DNA of 37,362 nt from Paenibacillus vini (GTDB taxonomy: Bacteria > Bacillota > Bacilli > Paenibacillales > Paenibacillaceae). Where the stretch lies: assembly GCF_018403325.1 (NCBI RefSeq), contig NZ_BOSL01000028.1, positions 1 to 37,362 on the forward strand. The letters run 5' to 3'. Below are positions 16,672-25,119 of this stretch, piece by piece. The notes beneath the pieces are model-generated. The model worked only from the letters and a program-made list of their open reading frames with translations. It was not told where the DNA came from and did no database searches. Position numbers and translations under genes: made by a program. Each line of letters opens with the position of its first letter. Positions within the stretch are counted from its first letter, which is position 1.

Positions 16672-17466
16672 TTACGTCCATATGATCGGATTTCCCGTCG
16701 TGAGGGAAGCCTCGAACAGTTCTCTTAATACTTCAACCGAGGGAAGATCGGAGCTCATAAGCTCCCTGATACCGACCTGCAAAGAGGTGGGATAATAGAG
16801 CAGGTCCACTCCCCAGGTCTTTGTGCTGAAGGGATGTGACGCTTCATGAATGTATCCCGTAACGTAATCTTGAAACCTCACCAACAGGTGCGCACGGCCT
16901 TCCTCTTGCGAATCGATCACTTCCTGGGAGAACGCCATGGAACGAAATAACTCACGGCTATTCCGGTCTAAGATATAGAAACCTCTCTCATTCAACCGGT
17001 AAGTATACTCGCTGCCTGCGGCGTAGAACCAATTGTCATCACCAGGCAGAGCCTTTACATATTCCTTCTGCGATTGGGATTCCACAAGAAAAACCCCTTG
17101 AAGTACGTTGATCTTTGATTCCAAAGTATTCAATTCCTCTAGAGCCTTACCCGCCTGAACGGCATCCACAGGTTTATTCCATATCGAGTTTAACAGTGGG
17201 TAATCTTCGCGTCCCAATCTCTGCATAACACCAAACAAGAAGTTGCTCCCGGCAATATTGGCCACTCTGTTATGATAATACTTGAAATTCTCATGCTCAC
17301 AGGCATGCTTCCGCCAGTTCACAAACAAGTAATAAGTTTCGTCATCTACTGTAGGCGATACATCGATCCCCTCATCCGTCCATTCCACTAAGCTAATGTC
17401 AAAAGGGGGCGGTTTTGCTTTTCCCTCCTTCAGGCAATTACATTCCACATAAGCATCGAGCCCCAT
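16672..17466 (-). CDS. Hypothetical protein, 264 aa
   Basis: I do not recognise the family. It begins MGLDAYVECNCLKEGKAKPPP, a cytosolic protein without signal peptide or membrane helix. It has many aromatic and charged residues, e.g. EHENFKYYHNRVANIAGSNFLFGVM near residue 80 (described by key residues HENF-x-YYHNR). The C-terminus ends ASLTTGNPIIWT. An AAGGGA motif lies 11 bases before the ATG. Its location beside a 47-codon gene and APH/hydrolase genes gives no clear functional hint; immunity or regulatory proteins often look like this, but nothing in the sequence proves it. Confidence 0.8.
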   Translation of the reverse strand: MGLDAYVECNCLKEGKAKPPPFDISLVEWTDEGIDVSPTVDDETYYLFVNWRKHACEHENFKYYHNRVANIAGSNFLFGVMQRLGREDYPLLNSIWNKPVDAVQAGKALEELNTLESKINVLQGVFLVESQSQKEYVKALPGDDNWFYAAGSEYTYRLNERGFYILDRNSRELFRSMAFSQEVIDSQEEGRAHLLVRFQDYVTGYIHEASHPFSTKTWGVDLLYYPTSLQVGIRELMSSDLPSVEVLRELFEASLTTGNPIIWT

Positions 17467-17564
17467 ATGTATACAAATCCCTTCAAGAATCTTTTTGTAA
17501 ATGTGTATTAAGATGATTGTGATTTTTTACTCTTACATAACTATACATCTTTCCGCTGATCTCA

Positions 17565-17708
17565 TTAGCAATAAGTACACCAAAACACTTCTTCCACGTC
17601 TTGGTCGAATTCCTCCACTTTTATGAAATTCAGTACCAAATCCGTTTCATTCGAGTTTGTGCCTACGTTGGTGTCTCCAAACCCCATGCAAAATTTTGTA
17701 TTCTCCAA
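17565..17708 (-). CDS. Small hypothetical protein, 47 aa, TTG start
   Basis: An open frame of 47 codons starting with TTG, eight bases after AAAAGGAG, a well-placed site. The protein begins MENTKFCMGFGDTNVGTN and ends VEEFDQDVEEVFWCTYC, with three cysteines (two in the last five residues) and an acidic middle. It fills most of the otherwise empty 305 bases between the 264-residue gene and the alpha/beta hydrolase gene. I do not recognise the family. The site, clean frame and non-repetitive composition favour a real gene, but length alone is weak evidence. Confidence 0.55.
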   Translation of the reverse strand: MENTKFCMGFGDTNVGTNSNETDLVLNFIKVEEFDQDVEEVFWCTYC

Positions 17709-17771
17709 TTCAGCCGCTCCTTTTCAAATTTCAACCTTCGGCTTCACTGAATCTAATTTACACAAAAGCCA

Positions 17772-18647
17772 CTAGTTTAGATGATGAATGATCTCCCGGT
17801 TTATTAACTCCGCTTGCTCGTGATTGATCGCGTGACCTGCTTCTTTAATAATTTTATAATTCAGTTGGTATTGGTTCAGCCTTTGGATGGCCTTCGGATA
17901 ATTGCTTAATATATCTTGATCTCCTATTAAAAACAAGGCTTTCTTCCGGATCAAATTCATTTGCTCGCCGTCAAAGATCGTTATCCCGTGCTGCATCATT
18001 GATTTGTTATTAAAATATTTGAGCAGATAATACCAATGCTTCATTAACTCTTCGTTATTTTCAAAAACGGTATAATGTGGTCCGCTCAGTTTCCTTAACA
18101 ATCGCTTACAATTTGCTTCCGACGGAAACAGCGCTTCCGGCATGAACGCCATCATCATCTTACTCATGACTTCAAACTGACTCCCTGGAATTCTCCCCGC
18201 CATGCACACCACTTTTTGCACGTTATCGGGTCTCATTATGGCATAGTGATAAGCCAAATAAGCTCCATAGGAAACGCCGGCTATATGGACTAATTTCAGG
18301 GCTAAAGCCTTTAACAATTCATCGATCCAAGCTGTCTGATCAAATTTACGATAGTACAGCTCGTTAGGCTCACTTTTGCCCGATCCTCCGACCGCATCTA
18401 CAGCAATGACGTAATAGTTTTCCGCAAGCTCGCGAATATTATAAACCCACATCATAGCCGAATTATCCGCCGTCCCATGAAATAGCACTAACGCAGGATT
18501 ATTTGGTGAACCGGCCGTGATGACATGGGTGCTTCCATAGACAGTTTGGATATCTCTTTGTTCATAATCAACGCCCCAGGTCAGCAGCAGCCTGTCATAG
18601 CTTGTAAAGATCAGTTCTTCACCTTGCCTAGACTTGTACCTTTTCAT
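17772..18647 (-). CDS. Alpha/beta-fold hydrolase
   Basis: A 291-residue alpha/beta hydrolase with all landmark motifs: oxyanion-hole segment LFHGTADNSAMMW, nucleophile elbow GVSYGAYLAYH (G-x-S-x-G), acid in LFLIGDQDILSNYP, and catalytic histidine in EAGHAINHEQ. The start ATG at 18647 has AAAGGA nine bases upstream; an upstream in-frame TTG at 18665 would use no better site. The substrate cannot be predicted. The next gene upstream is an APH-like kinase 43 bases away, suggesting one transcript. Confidence 0.9.
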   Translation of the reverse strand: MKRYKSRQGEELIFTSYDRLLLTWGVDYEQRDIQTVYGSTHVITAGSPNNPALVLFHGTADNSAMMWVYNIRELAENYYVIAVDAVGGSGKSEPNELYYRKFDQTAWIDELLKALALKLVHIAGVSYGAYLAYHYAIMRPDNVQKVVCMAGRIPGSQFEVMSKMMMAFMPEALFPSEANCKRLLRKLSGPHYTVFENNEELMKHWYYLLKYFNNKSMMQHGITIFDGEQMNLIRKKALFLIGDQDILSNYPKAIQRLNQYQLNYKIIKEAGHAINHEQAELINREIIHHLN

Positions 18648-18690
18648 GATTTTCATTCCTTTCAACTAATTCCTTACTATATACAAAATC

Positions 18691-19557
18691 TCAGAGCAGC
18701 TTTTCATCCAAATAGACATTGTTCTTGATAATAGCCCTTATCACGGATAGCGTATTCTTCCCCTTTGGCAATCCCGCAATTCTGTTCAGCAGGATCCATC
18801 GCAGGCAAGCTATGGCTTCAAATCTCTCCAGGTCCTCATCCAAGTAAGTATTCTTCGCTAAAAGGAAGGATCTGTACAATGAGCCATACCTTTCGCTTGC
18901 ATAAATCCGCATCAAAAAAACCGACCACGCGGCATCATATCTTGGATCGCCAAGTTGGATATTTGTCCAGTCGATAATGGTGAATTTCCCATTCAGTTCA
19001 AGTATATTTCCTAGATTGAAATCCCCATGAATCAGTCGATGCTGACCCACTTGCGAATCCTCCACTAACGGAAGTAATACTTCTTTTATATCTGCATGTC
19101 CGTCAATACTAGGAAAGAAATAGCTTACGAAATGATATCTCGGCAAGGCATCCAGCGAAGCTACCGACTCAATCGGGACACTATGAATTCCTATTAAAAT
19201 GTCGGCCAGCGTTTCAAGTTTCAATTTGTTCAATTTAGCTACAGGTGTGCCGCCGTAACCGGTTAATAACACCTGGTTATTATCGGAGTTAATCCCCCAG
19301 CCTAGTGGCTCTGAAACGGGAATTCCCTGATTAAATATCCCTTGCAACAGCTCATATTGCATGGCAATGTCCGGCTTAGAGTCTCTGTTCCACACCTTTA
19401 ACACCAAATCAGCAGTCGTTGTGCTGATCTTGTATACGTCGGCCTCCAGACCGCTCGGCATAGGAGATATTTGTTTTGGTTCCGCTTCCGAAATAAGAGT
19501 ATGGAAGTCGCCGCATCTCCCCCTCCAGGTAATACCTTTGAAACTATCATCCGTCAT
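18691..19557 (-). CDS. Aminoglycoside phosphotransferase (APH)-family kinase
   Basis: A 288-residue protein-kinase-fold phosphotransferase. The catalytic loop is RLIHGDFNLGNILEL (HGDxxxxN) near residue 194 and the metal-binding segment is FTIIDWTNIQLGDPRYDAAW (key residues IDW). The N-lobe has DLVLKVWNRDS with the ATP-binding lysine. The family phosphorylates aminoglycosides, choline, homoserine or other small molecules. Nothing here fixes the substrate, and it should not be read as a resistance gene without test. The start codon has only a weak site. Confidence 0.85.
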   Translation of the reverse strand: MTDDSFKGITWRGRCGDFHTLISEAEPKQISPMPSGLEADVYKISTTTADLVLKVWNRDSKPDIAMQYELLQGIFNQGIPVSEPLGWGINSDNNQVLLTGYGGTPVAKLNKLKLETLADILIGIHSVPIESVASLDALPRYHFVSYFFPSIDGHADIKEVLLPLVEDSQVGQHRLIHGDFNLGNILELNGKFTIIDWTNIQLGDPRYDAAWSVFLMRIYASERYGSLYRSFLLAKNTYLDEDLERFEAIACLRWILLNRIAGLPKGKNTLSVIRAIIKNNVYLDEKLL

Positions 19558-19608
19558 GGGTCTTCAACTCATTTCGTTCGTATTTCAGACAGTTCAAGAT
19601 CGTTAAAT

Positions 19609-20100
19609 TCATAGATTTTTTCTATAAAAGTACTTATGGTCTTCATCCATTTCCCCGGTGATCTCGAACCCTAAACCGCTCCAAAATCTATGATTTGCTT
19701 CATTTGTAGGAGTTAGCTCAATGAACGCGGCGCCCTCTTTTTTTATGTATTGTTCAATCTGTATATAAGCCATTTTGCCAAACCCCAGATTACGGTATGC
19801 CGGCTCCATATAATATTCCATCAAAAAGCATTTTCCTTGCTCATCGAAATAGGTAACATACATACAGAAGCCAACAAACCCACTCGTTTCTATGAGATAT
19901 ATCCTTAAAGGATTAACAGCCCTTGTTCTTAACTTCTCCACTGCATCCCTATATTCATCCGAATAAAAATATTCCCGGTCAAACTCATCTCCTATGGAAA
20001 TGTTGCGAGACAGCTCATTGATGTATGTATTGAACAAACCCCAAAACTTCAACAGATCGGATTTACTTTGAACTAAGTATAAATTGATACAGTCACTCAT
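19609..20100 (-). CDS. GNAT-family N-acetyltransferase
   Basis: A 163-residue acetyltransferase fold. The acetyl-CoA binding motif A is YMEPAYRNLGFGKMAYIQIEQ (described by YRNLGFGK near residue 100), followed by IELTPTNEANHRFWSGLGFEITG, the typical motif B with the ANxxxxxFWxxxGF pattern. The ATG overlaps the stop of the VanZ gene (ATGA), with GGAGA upstream, indicating coupled translation. The acceptor substrate is unknown. Confidence 0.9.
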   Translation of the reverse strand: MSDCINLYLVQSKSDLLKFWGLFNTYINELSRNISIGDEFDREYFYSDEYRDAVEKLRTRAVNPLRIYLIETSGFVGFCMYVTYFDEQGKCFLMEYYMEPAYRNLGFGKMAYIQIEQYIKKEGAAFIELTPTNEANHRFWSGLGFEITGEMDEDHKYFYRKNL

Positions 20101-20513
20101 TCCGCTCTCCTTTTCAACCCAACATATACTCCATATCCGATCAAAAATCCAAAGGAGTTTAGAATAAAATCATCGATATCAAAGCTTCCTCTCCTTGATA
20201 GCAACTGAGTCATCTCCAAAACAAACACCCCTACGATAAACAAGACCCATCCTTTTAATAAGCGTCCTCCCCAAATCAGCGGAATCAAAACGCCGAAAGG
20301 AACGAACACACCTATATTTCCGATGAGATTGATAACCCAGGTTTTAGTGCCCACATCATCAATTCTTAAATAACTGCCGATCGTAAGGAAAGGTCTCAAG
20401 TTATACATATAGTCTGCTTGCACGCCTCTTCCAAAACCCCAAATCATCCAGTAAGTCAGTAAAAAGGTATAACCGATGAGTAGCACCATTGAGATTAATG
20501 TGCTTTTCTTCAT
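20097..20513 (-). CDS. VanZ-family membrane protein
   Basis: About 138 residues with four predicted membrane helices. VanZ-family features are NLRPFLTIGSYL near residue 43, IGNIGVFVPFGVLIPLIW and the C-terminal SFDIDDFILNSFGFLIGYGVY. VanZ itself gives modest teicoplanin resistance in VanA elements, but stand-alone VanZ-like proteins are common in Firmicutes and mostly uncharacterised. The start at 20513 overlaps the previous stop by four bases (ATGA); a longer reading from 20591 would add non-family sequence. Confidence 0.88.
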   Translation of the reverse strand: MKKSTLISMVLLIGYTFLLTYWMIWGFGRGVQADYMYNLRPFLTIGSYLRIDDVGTKTWVINLIGNIGVFVPFGVLIPLIWGGRLLKGWVLFIVGVFVLEMTQLLSRRGSFDIDDFILNSFGFLIGYGVYVGLKRRAE

Positions 20514-21076
20514 ACTACCAATCCATTGAATACCGTTCCAATAATGTAAATGAACACGCAAATACCGAAGACGATCAGCAGAGCCTTCCACTTTTTAACC
20601 GCCTCATTCTTAAAAAAGGTGGTAACTGTTTCTCCGCACAAGTAGACGAGCAGCGCTCCATTCCAGATAATTCTTACTCCATATTTTAAATAAGCTGGTA
20701 TTAATACGTCATAGGCTCCTGCATACAGCTCTAACATACTCGTTATAGAAATGATGACGTTGATATTTCGAATTACAGCATAGGCAAAATAGAATAGTGC
20801 CAGCCACCAGCCCCACTTTTTCCCGAGCCAGGTTCCTACCCCGGCCGTTACGCCAAGCAGACCTAAAAAAGCCATAGCTCCTTGAAAAAAATACCCGGAT
20901 ACGCCTATTAAAGAGGCTGTTTCGTTGAGATTATTAAATGCAATCATTTGGGTAACAAGCGTTGCCAAACCTCCGAATACCAGCAAGATCGCTAAAAGGG
21001 TCACTCCCATGGGACGATCGTACGAGGCCTCCATGGGGTTATTTTCTATAGATTGTTTTTCATAGGATTGATTCAC
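20510..21076 (-). CDS. Hypothetical membrane protein, 188 aa
   Basis: Four predicted membrane helices follow a polar N-terminal stretch of about 22 residues. The second half includes WLGKKWGWWLALFYFAYAVIRNIN and a last helix near ALLIVFGICVFIYIIGTVF. The start codon is GTG with AAGGAGG six bases upstream; the nearby ATG reads straight into a stop. The family is not recognised. It is translationally coupled to the VanZ-like gene and follows the Zn-PLC-like gene by 14 bases, so these belong to one transcript. Confidence 0.8.
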   Translation of the reverse strand: MNQSYEKQSIENNPMEASYDRPMGVTLLAILLVFGGLATLVTQMIAFNNLNETASLIGVSGYFFQGAMAFLGLLGVTAGVGTWLGKKWGWWLALFYFAYAVIRNINVIISITSMLELYAGAYDVLIPAYLKYGVRIIWNGALLVYLCGETVTTFFKNEAVKKWKALLIVFGICVFIYIIGTVFNGLVV

Positions 21077-21090
21077 ATTATTCCTCCTTA

Positions 21091-21759
21091 CTAACGGAAA
21101 ATCGTCTGGATTAACTCCTGCTTTGCATTTAAGACTTCCTTGATCACAGTGACGGTAGACTCAACAAAATCTTCAACGTCACTCAACATCAGGTATACCA
21201 GTTCGTAATCGTCAGGAACCTCGGTATACAAATAAAATTGTGTAATCCGTCTTACCTGCTCATTGATCTGGCCCTGCGGAAAAATATCCAGGAGGTCCGG
21301 AAATGACTTAATATTTTGAAAGATGGAGAAGAAGAGGCTGTGCTCATTCATTTTTAAATATTTGAAATCTACAACGTACCAGTCTCTTTTGACCAGGTAC
21401 CAATATTCAGGAGTTCCCAAGATGTCTTGATAGGCAGGCTCAATCTTTTTTTGTTTATAGAAACTGCTCCACTCCAAATCGGTCAGTAAATGAAAATAAT
21501 AACCCAAGTAAAATGACAGCTGTTCCTTAGATAAATCACGCTCTTTGTTCAATATGTATTGATGATAAAACAGGTCCGCGTTTATTTTGCCGTCGACTTT
21601 GAAGTGAGTGATTTCTTTTGGCGGATAAAATATTCCTTCCTCGTTTGCAAGCCCGCAATCCGGTCCGATATTTCCTACCAGGAATTCTTCAGGGCTTACA
21701 TCAAGCCCTAAATCTATTAATTTCTCAGCGATTCTAAAATGCGTCACCCAGGTAGCCAT
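21091..21759 (-). CDS. Zinc-dependent phospholipase C-like protein
   Basis: 222 residues, cytosolic, resembling the Zn-dependent PLC/S1-P1 nuclease-like family (PF00882). Candidate metal ligands are in WVTHFRIAEKL (residue 6), EFLVGNIGPDCGL (residue 30), EITHFKVDG and LGYYFHLLTDLEW near residue 105. GGAGGGG lies five bases before ATG. Unlike secreted phospholipases it has no signal peptide, as is common for the uncharacterised intracellular branch. The natural substrate is unknown. Confidence 0.78.
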   Translation of the reverse strand: MATWVTHFRIAEKLIDLGLDVSPEEFLVGNIGPDCGLANEEGIFYPPKEITHFKVDGKINADLFYHQYILNKERDLSKEQLSFYLGYYFHLLTDLEWSSFYKQKKIEPAYQDILGTPEYWYLVKRDWYVVDFKYLKMNEHSLFFSIFQNIKSFPDLLDIFPQGQINEQVRRITQFYLYTEVPDDYELVYLMLSDVEDFVESTVTVIKEVLNAKQELIQTIFR

Positions 21760-21788
21760 ACTGTCCCCTCCAAATGCTAAGCGTTTGG

Positions 21789-22244
21789 TTAGATCTCTTC
21801 GACTTCGAAAATGGAGTCAACAATAATAGGCAGATTGTCTCTCACGGAAACCGCCCCGAATACGGATCTGGCATGGCTTCCTTTGTCTTCAAAAATTTCG
21901 AACATCAAGTCTGAAAATCCGTTCAGCACTTTATGATGCTCTTCGAATAAGGGCACCGTATTGACGAATCCTTGCACTTTCACTACTCTCTTAACTTTGT
22001 CCAATGTGCCAAGGGCATCCTTCAAAACAGCAAGCACCTCTAATCCAACTTCCCGTGCAAATTGATAGCCTTCCTCCGTCGTATACTCTTGCCCAAGCTT
22101 ACCTTTGGCGTGACTGCCGGGGCCCTTTCCGGACATAAACAACAAGCCATTCACAATGACGTAGTTAGCGTACTTGGCCGCCGGACTGCTGGCTTGGGGA
22201 AGTTCAATTCCTAAGCTCTCCAATTTTAATTCAATCGCACCCAT
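21789..22244 (-). CDS. RidA/YjgF-family protein
   Basis: 151 residues of the YjgF/YER057c/UK114 family, sub-branch with an extended N-terminus. Family features are YVIVNGLLFMSGKGP, VKRVVKVQGFVNTVPLFEE and GSHARSVFGAVSVRDNLPIIVDSIFEV, in which ARS followed by a V-x3-LP segment is the active-site arginine region. RidA proteins deaminate reactive enamine/imine intermediates. This branch (YjgH/YoaB-like) may have a different substrate. AAGGAG precedes the ATG. Confidence 0.9.
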   Translation of the reverse strand: MGAIELKLESLGIELPQASSPAAKYANYVIVNGLLFMSGKGPGSHAKGKLGQEYTTEEGYQFAREVGLEVLAVLKDALGTLDKVKRVVKVQGFVNTVPLFEEHHKVLNGFSDLMFEIFEDKGSHARSVFGAVSVRDNLPIIVDSIFEVEEI

Positions 22245-22259
22245 CTTCTCGTCTCCTTT

Positions 22260-22637
22260 TTATTGTTTGTTTCCTACGGCAATCCATCGGCCGTCAATAT
22301 CCTCAAAAACGAATTCCTTGTTGCTATAATCCGTGATATCTAAAGGCCGGACAATTTGGACGCCCGATTCAATTAGCTCTTTCTCCAGTTCTTCCTGGTT
22401 TTCGGCAATGAAGTAGGCATCATAACCATATCCGTGAATGGCTCTGTTCGGAGTAATTGAAGGATTTGGAGATTGAGTCAACACGATTTCTATGGCATCC
22501 CGATACAGGCAAATATGCGGCTCGACAGAATCCAAGTAGGGAACCAACCTAAAACCTAGGCGATGATAGTAGTCGGCAGTTCTGTGCAAATCAGGGGTCG
22601 GAAATATCTGCAAACAAGAAATAAATCCCTTGTTCAT
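22260..22637 (-). CDS. VOC (glyoxalase/bleomycin-resistance)-family protein
   Basis: 125 residues with a single vicinal-oxygen-chelate unit: FPTPDLHRTADYYHRLGFRLVPYLDS, then HICLYRDAIEIVLTQ, GYDAYFIAENQEELEKELIESG and EFVFEDIDGRWIAVG. The pattern fits dioxygenase/lyase or antibiotic-binding VOC proteins. The ATG at 22637 has AAAGGGAG eight bases upstream; the earlier in-frame ATG overlaps that site. The substrate is unknown. Confidence 0.88.
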   Translation of the reverse strand: MNKGFISCLQIFPTPDLHRTADYYHRLGFRLVPYLDSVEPHICLYRDAIEIVLTQSPNPSITPNRAIHGYGYDAYFIAENQEELEKELIESGVQIVRPLDITDYSNKEFVFEDIDGRWIAVGNKQ

Positions 22638-22679
22638 GTTCGTACTCCCTTTCATATTAGTAATGAATTATGCTAGCTG

Positions 22680-23222
22680 CTACATAACAAGCGCTTCATT
22701 TTGATATCTCTTCAAAATTTCATCCACTGTTTCTTCAGGGGTGAGTTCCGAGGAATCAAGCCACATCCCAAGCCGAGGAGTCTCGTTTCGCAACAGCTCA
22801 TCCAGCGCTTCCACGGTCCAGATTCCGTATCCTTTTTTCGACCGGTCCGCTTCTCGCTTGGCAACTACCCCAGCATCCGGGCAAAGAACTACGACATATA
22901 GCGGACGGTTCTGTATAAATGAAATAAAGTCGTTTAACATGGGACCCACGACGACATCCTGAACGACAACCGTAAATCCCGAATCGAAATAAGTATCCGC
23001 CGTGTGGGCGGCCAGACGATATCGAAGCAACAGCTGCTCCAGCTCGTCCTTTTCCGCATCAGGGCTTACTTCTCTTCTGTCATTAACGACCATTCTCCGA
23101 AAAATATCTCCTCTGACATGCACCGACTTTTCGAATCGCTCGGAAAGCAGCTGGGCAACGGTCGATTTTCCGCTAGCCATGATGCCTGTGATTAAAATGA
23201 TTCCTGATGGATTTTTAAGCAT
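22680..23222 (-). CDS. P-loop kinase, chloramphenicol-phosphotransferase-like
   Basis: 180 residues with Walker A GIMASGKSTVA at residue 13, a VHVRGDIFRRM segment, VVVQDVVVGPMLNDF (strand 3 / Walker B region) and a KREADRSKKGYGIW lid segment. The layout fits small-molecule kinases of the chloramphenicol phosphotransferase/adenylate-kinase-like group. Resistance activity cannot be inferred. It follows another P-loop kinase gene by 15 bases, likely in the same transcript. Confidence 0.82.
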   Translation of the reverse strand: MLKNPSGIILITGIMASGKSTVAQLLSERFEKSVHVRGDIFRRMVVNDRREVSPDAEKDELEQLLLRYRLAAHTADTYFDSGFTVVVQDVVVGPMLNDFISFIQNRPLYVVVLCPDAGVVAKREADRSKKGYGIWTVEALDELLRNETPRLGMWLDSSELTPEETVDEILKRYQNEALVM

Positions 23223-23237
23223 AGAATAAAGTCCTTT

Positions 23238-23798
23238 CTAGTTATTGGCGATGGTAACGATCTTTCGAATAATTTCTCTGACTTCATCGCTATTCTTAAT
23301 TACCAATAAATGATTGGCTTCTCCTTCTGCCGGTGCCGTCACGTTAGGATTATTCAGAGATTCATATTGTTGCCGATCGAGGACTTCTTTGAAACTTGAA
23401 GCTGCCCTGAAGATGGTTTTACTGCGCTGACTGTGAGCAACCCGTTCCTCAAGAACTAGATCAGGCAAGTCAAAATAGACCAGGATGCTAATAAAACCCT
23501 CCTTATGGAAATATTCCAGTAACTCCGAGCGACCTTGACCATAACTATTAGAATTACATAGGATAAGGTGCGCGTCCGTTTGCCGAACAGCGTGATCAAC
23601 AATGGCTCGGGTAATGGAGTATTTGATTGTGTTAGGGCCTTGCTTAGGAAGCAAACGTCTGTAATAAGTGCCGAGAAATTCAGCATGGTTATCCTGATCA
23701 ATTACAAGAGATTCGTGCAACTGCTGTTCTAATGCTTGGGCAAAGGTTGATTTTCCGCTATGGGTTTTCCCGACGGTTATAACGACTAACCTTTTCAT
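23238..23798 (-). CDS. P-loop ATP-binding protein / kinase
   Basis: 186 residues. Walker A is VGKTHSGKSTFAQ at the N-terminus, with LVIDQDNHAEFLG after strand 2 and AHLILCNSNSYGQGRSELLEYF as strand 3. The lid-like region is ERVAHSQRSKTIFRAASSF. It is a zeta-toxin/AAA_33-like small kinase fold; no partner antitoxin is visible. The ATG at 23798 has GGAG eight bases upstream and is preferred to ATG codons further up. First gene of the minus-strand series reading towards 16115. Confidence 0.8.
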   Translation of the reverse strand: MKRLVVITVGKTHSGKSTFAQALEQQLHESLVIDQDNHAEFLGTYYRRLLPKQGPNTIKYSITRAIVDHAVRQTDAHLILCNSNSYGQGRSELLEYFHKEGFISILVYFDLPDLVLEERVAHSQRSKTIFRAASSFKEVLDRQQYESLNNPNVTAPAEGEANHLLVIKNSDEVREIIRKIVTIANN

Positions 23799-23929
23799 TA
23801 ATTTTTCTCCATTCATCATTGATCGTGTTCATTCAACTTCTACATTCGTCAATCCGTATCCATATTCCTCCAAAAGGCAACCAACCCTTACAGTATATAA
23901 AGAAAAAACCTTATAAATTGAACTATTTA

Positions 23930-23962
23930 ATAATAAAATAGCAGACCAAATTCTGGCCTGCC
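23930..23962 (-). terminator. Terminator of the copper-amine-oxidase-N gene
   Basis: GCAGRCC/GGYCTGC hairpin with a seven-base loop, followed on the minus strand by TATTTTATTATT. It lies about 60 bases after the stop at 24020. Confidence 0.6.
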
Positions 23963-24019
23963 GTTTTGTCATTATTATTGATACAAATGTGGTCACATCG
24001 TGGGACCATTAGCCGCGTT

Positions 24020-24868
24020 TTATGCGACAGTATTACTAATGATTGATAAAAAACCGTTCTTTGCGGCGCTATCTAGTAATTGAAGAATAGATTGTCTTGC
24101 CGTATCGCTAAATAAATACCATTGTTCTTCAGTACCATCATAAATTAACACTTCTGGATATCCCACCAAAGTTTCCTCGGGAAAAGCTTTAATTAAAGTG
24201 TAAATATCATACCGCTTGAGGCTTTGACCTTTCAGATCCAAAAAGTCATACTGACCATCTTTATAATAAGTTCCGGGAATGTCCATAGTATACATCCACG
24301 AATAATTTACAGGAGCTTCGACTTTACTTCCTTTATTTTCTACAAAAATATTGTAAATTGCTTCGTTATACGCGTTCCCTTTGATTTGCTGTATTACGCC
24401 TCCCATGGTCATATGGTATTCCTGTTGAAGTGCTTTTACTTCTACTCCATCGATGACCAATGGCTTTGTATCGATTGATACTGTAGAGTTGCTGTATCTG
24501 ACATTACTTCCAAACGTCTCTGCGATAAAGCGAAGCGGAACGATGATTCGACTATTTTTAATGTATGGTTTTGCATCGAGAACAATCTCTTCACCGTTCT
24601 TTTTTGCTATAGAGCTGTTCATATTCAATATTACTTTCATATTGCTTTTTGTGAGAGTAACTTCAGAATTAGACCAATTGACAGTAGCTCCTAAATTTTC
24701 ACTAATAACCCGTAGAGGCACCATTGTGCGATTGTTCTTCATTTCAGGCTTCACATCAGTTGCAATGGCGACTCCATCAACTTTAATTTGAATGCCTGCT
24801 GCATAAGTAGTTGTAGATGTTATACTTATAAGAATTACAAAGAAAACCCCCAACAATACCTTCTTCAT
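24020..24868 (-). CDS. Secreted protein with copper amine oxidase N-terminal domains
   Basis: 282 residues with a Sec signal peptide (MKKVLLGVFFVILISITSTT..., cleavage near TYAAG). Two copies of the copper-amine-oxidase N-terminal (stalk) repeat follow: TMVPLRVISENLGATVNWSN near residue 48 and IIVPLRFIAETFGSNVRYSN near 113. The remaining 150 residues are not recognised. These stalk domains are common in Paenibacillus surface proteins and do not imply amine oxidase activity. The ATG has GGGAG nine bases upstream; a TTG three codons earlier overlaps that site. Confidence 0.85.
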   Translation of the reverse strand: MKKVLLGVFFVILISITSTTTYAAGIQIKVDGVAIATDVKPEMKNNRTMVPLRVISENLGATVNWSNSEVTLTKSNMKVILNMNSSIAKKNGEEIVLDAKPYIKNSRIIVPLRFIAETFGSNVRYSNSTVSIDTKPLVIDGVEVKALQQEYHMTMGGVIQQIKGNAYNEAIYNIFVENKGSKVEAPVNYSWMYTMDIPGTYYKDGQYDFLDLKGQSLKRYDIYTLIKAFPEETLVGYPEVLIYDGTEEQWYLFSDTARQSILQLLDSAAKNGFLSIISNTVA

Positions 24869-24987
24869 GATATACAACTCCCTTTATTAGGTGAAATTGG
24901 TCCAAATTATTAGACGCCCGCAACCTATTAAAAGTTCCGCCAAAAGGCATATGCACTTTTTTATAACCGACGACAAGCCACAGCGTA

Positions 24988-25028
24988 AAATAAATAAACT
25001 GGCGCCGGTAGAGTACCGACGCCAGTTT
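24988..25028 (-). terminator. Terminator of the ABC transporter operon
   Basis: A long stem AAACTGGCG(C/T)CGGTA/TACCG(A/G)CGCCAGTTT with a GAG loop is followed on the minus strand by TTTATTTA. It sits about 90 bases after the last permease gene. Confidence 0.85.
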
Positions 25029-25119
25029 GCGACTAATGTGTTTCTTCAATGTCCACTATAAAACGGAACATAACAGATTAGATAATCAAATGCGACCTCT
25101 GCGGCGTCCGTATCATTTA

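Noticed and set aside
18691-19557. Aminoglycoside resistance gene
   Set aside because: Only the broad APH fold is evident; the family includes many metabolic kinases, so a resistance call is not supported.
24783-25049. 88-codon minus-strand open frame upstream of the copper-amine-oxidase-N gene
   Set aside because: It overlaps that gene in another frame, spans a terminator hairpin and has no family-like sequence.
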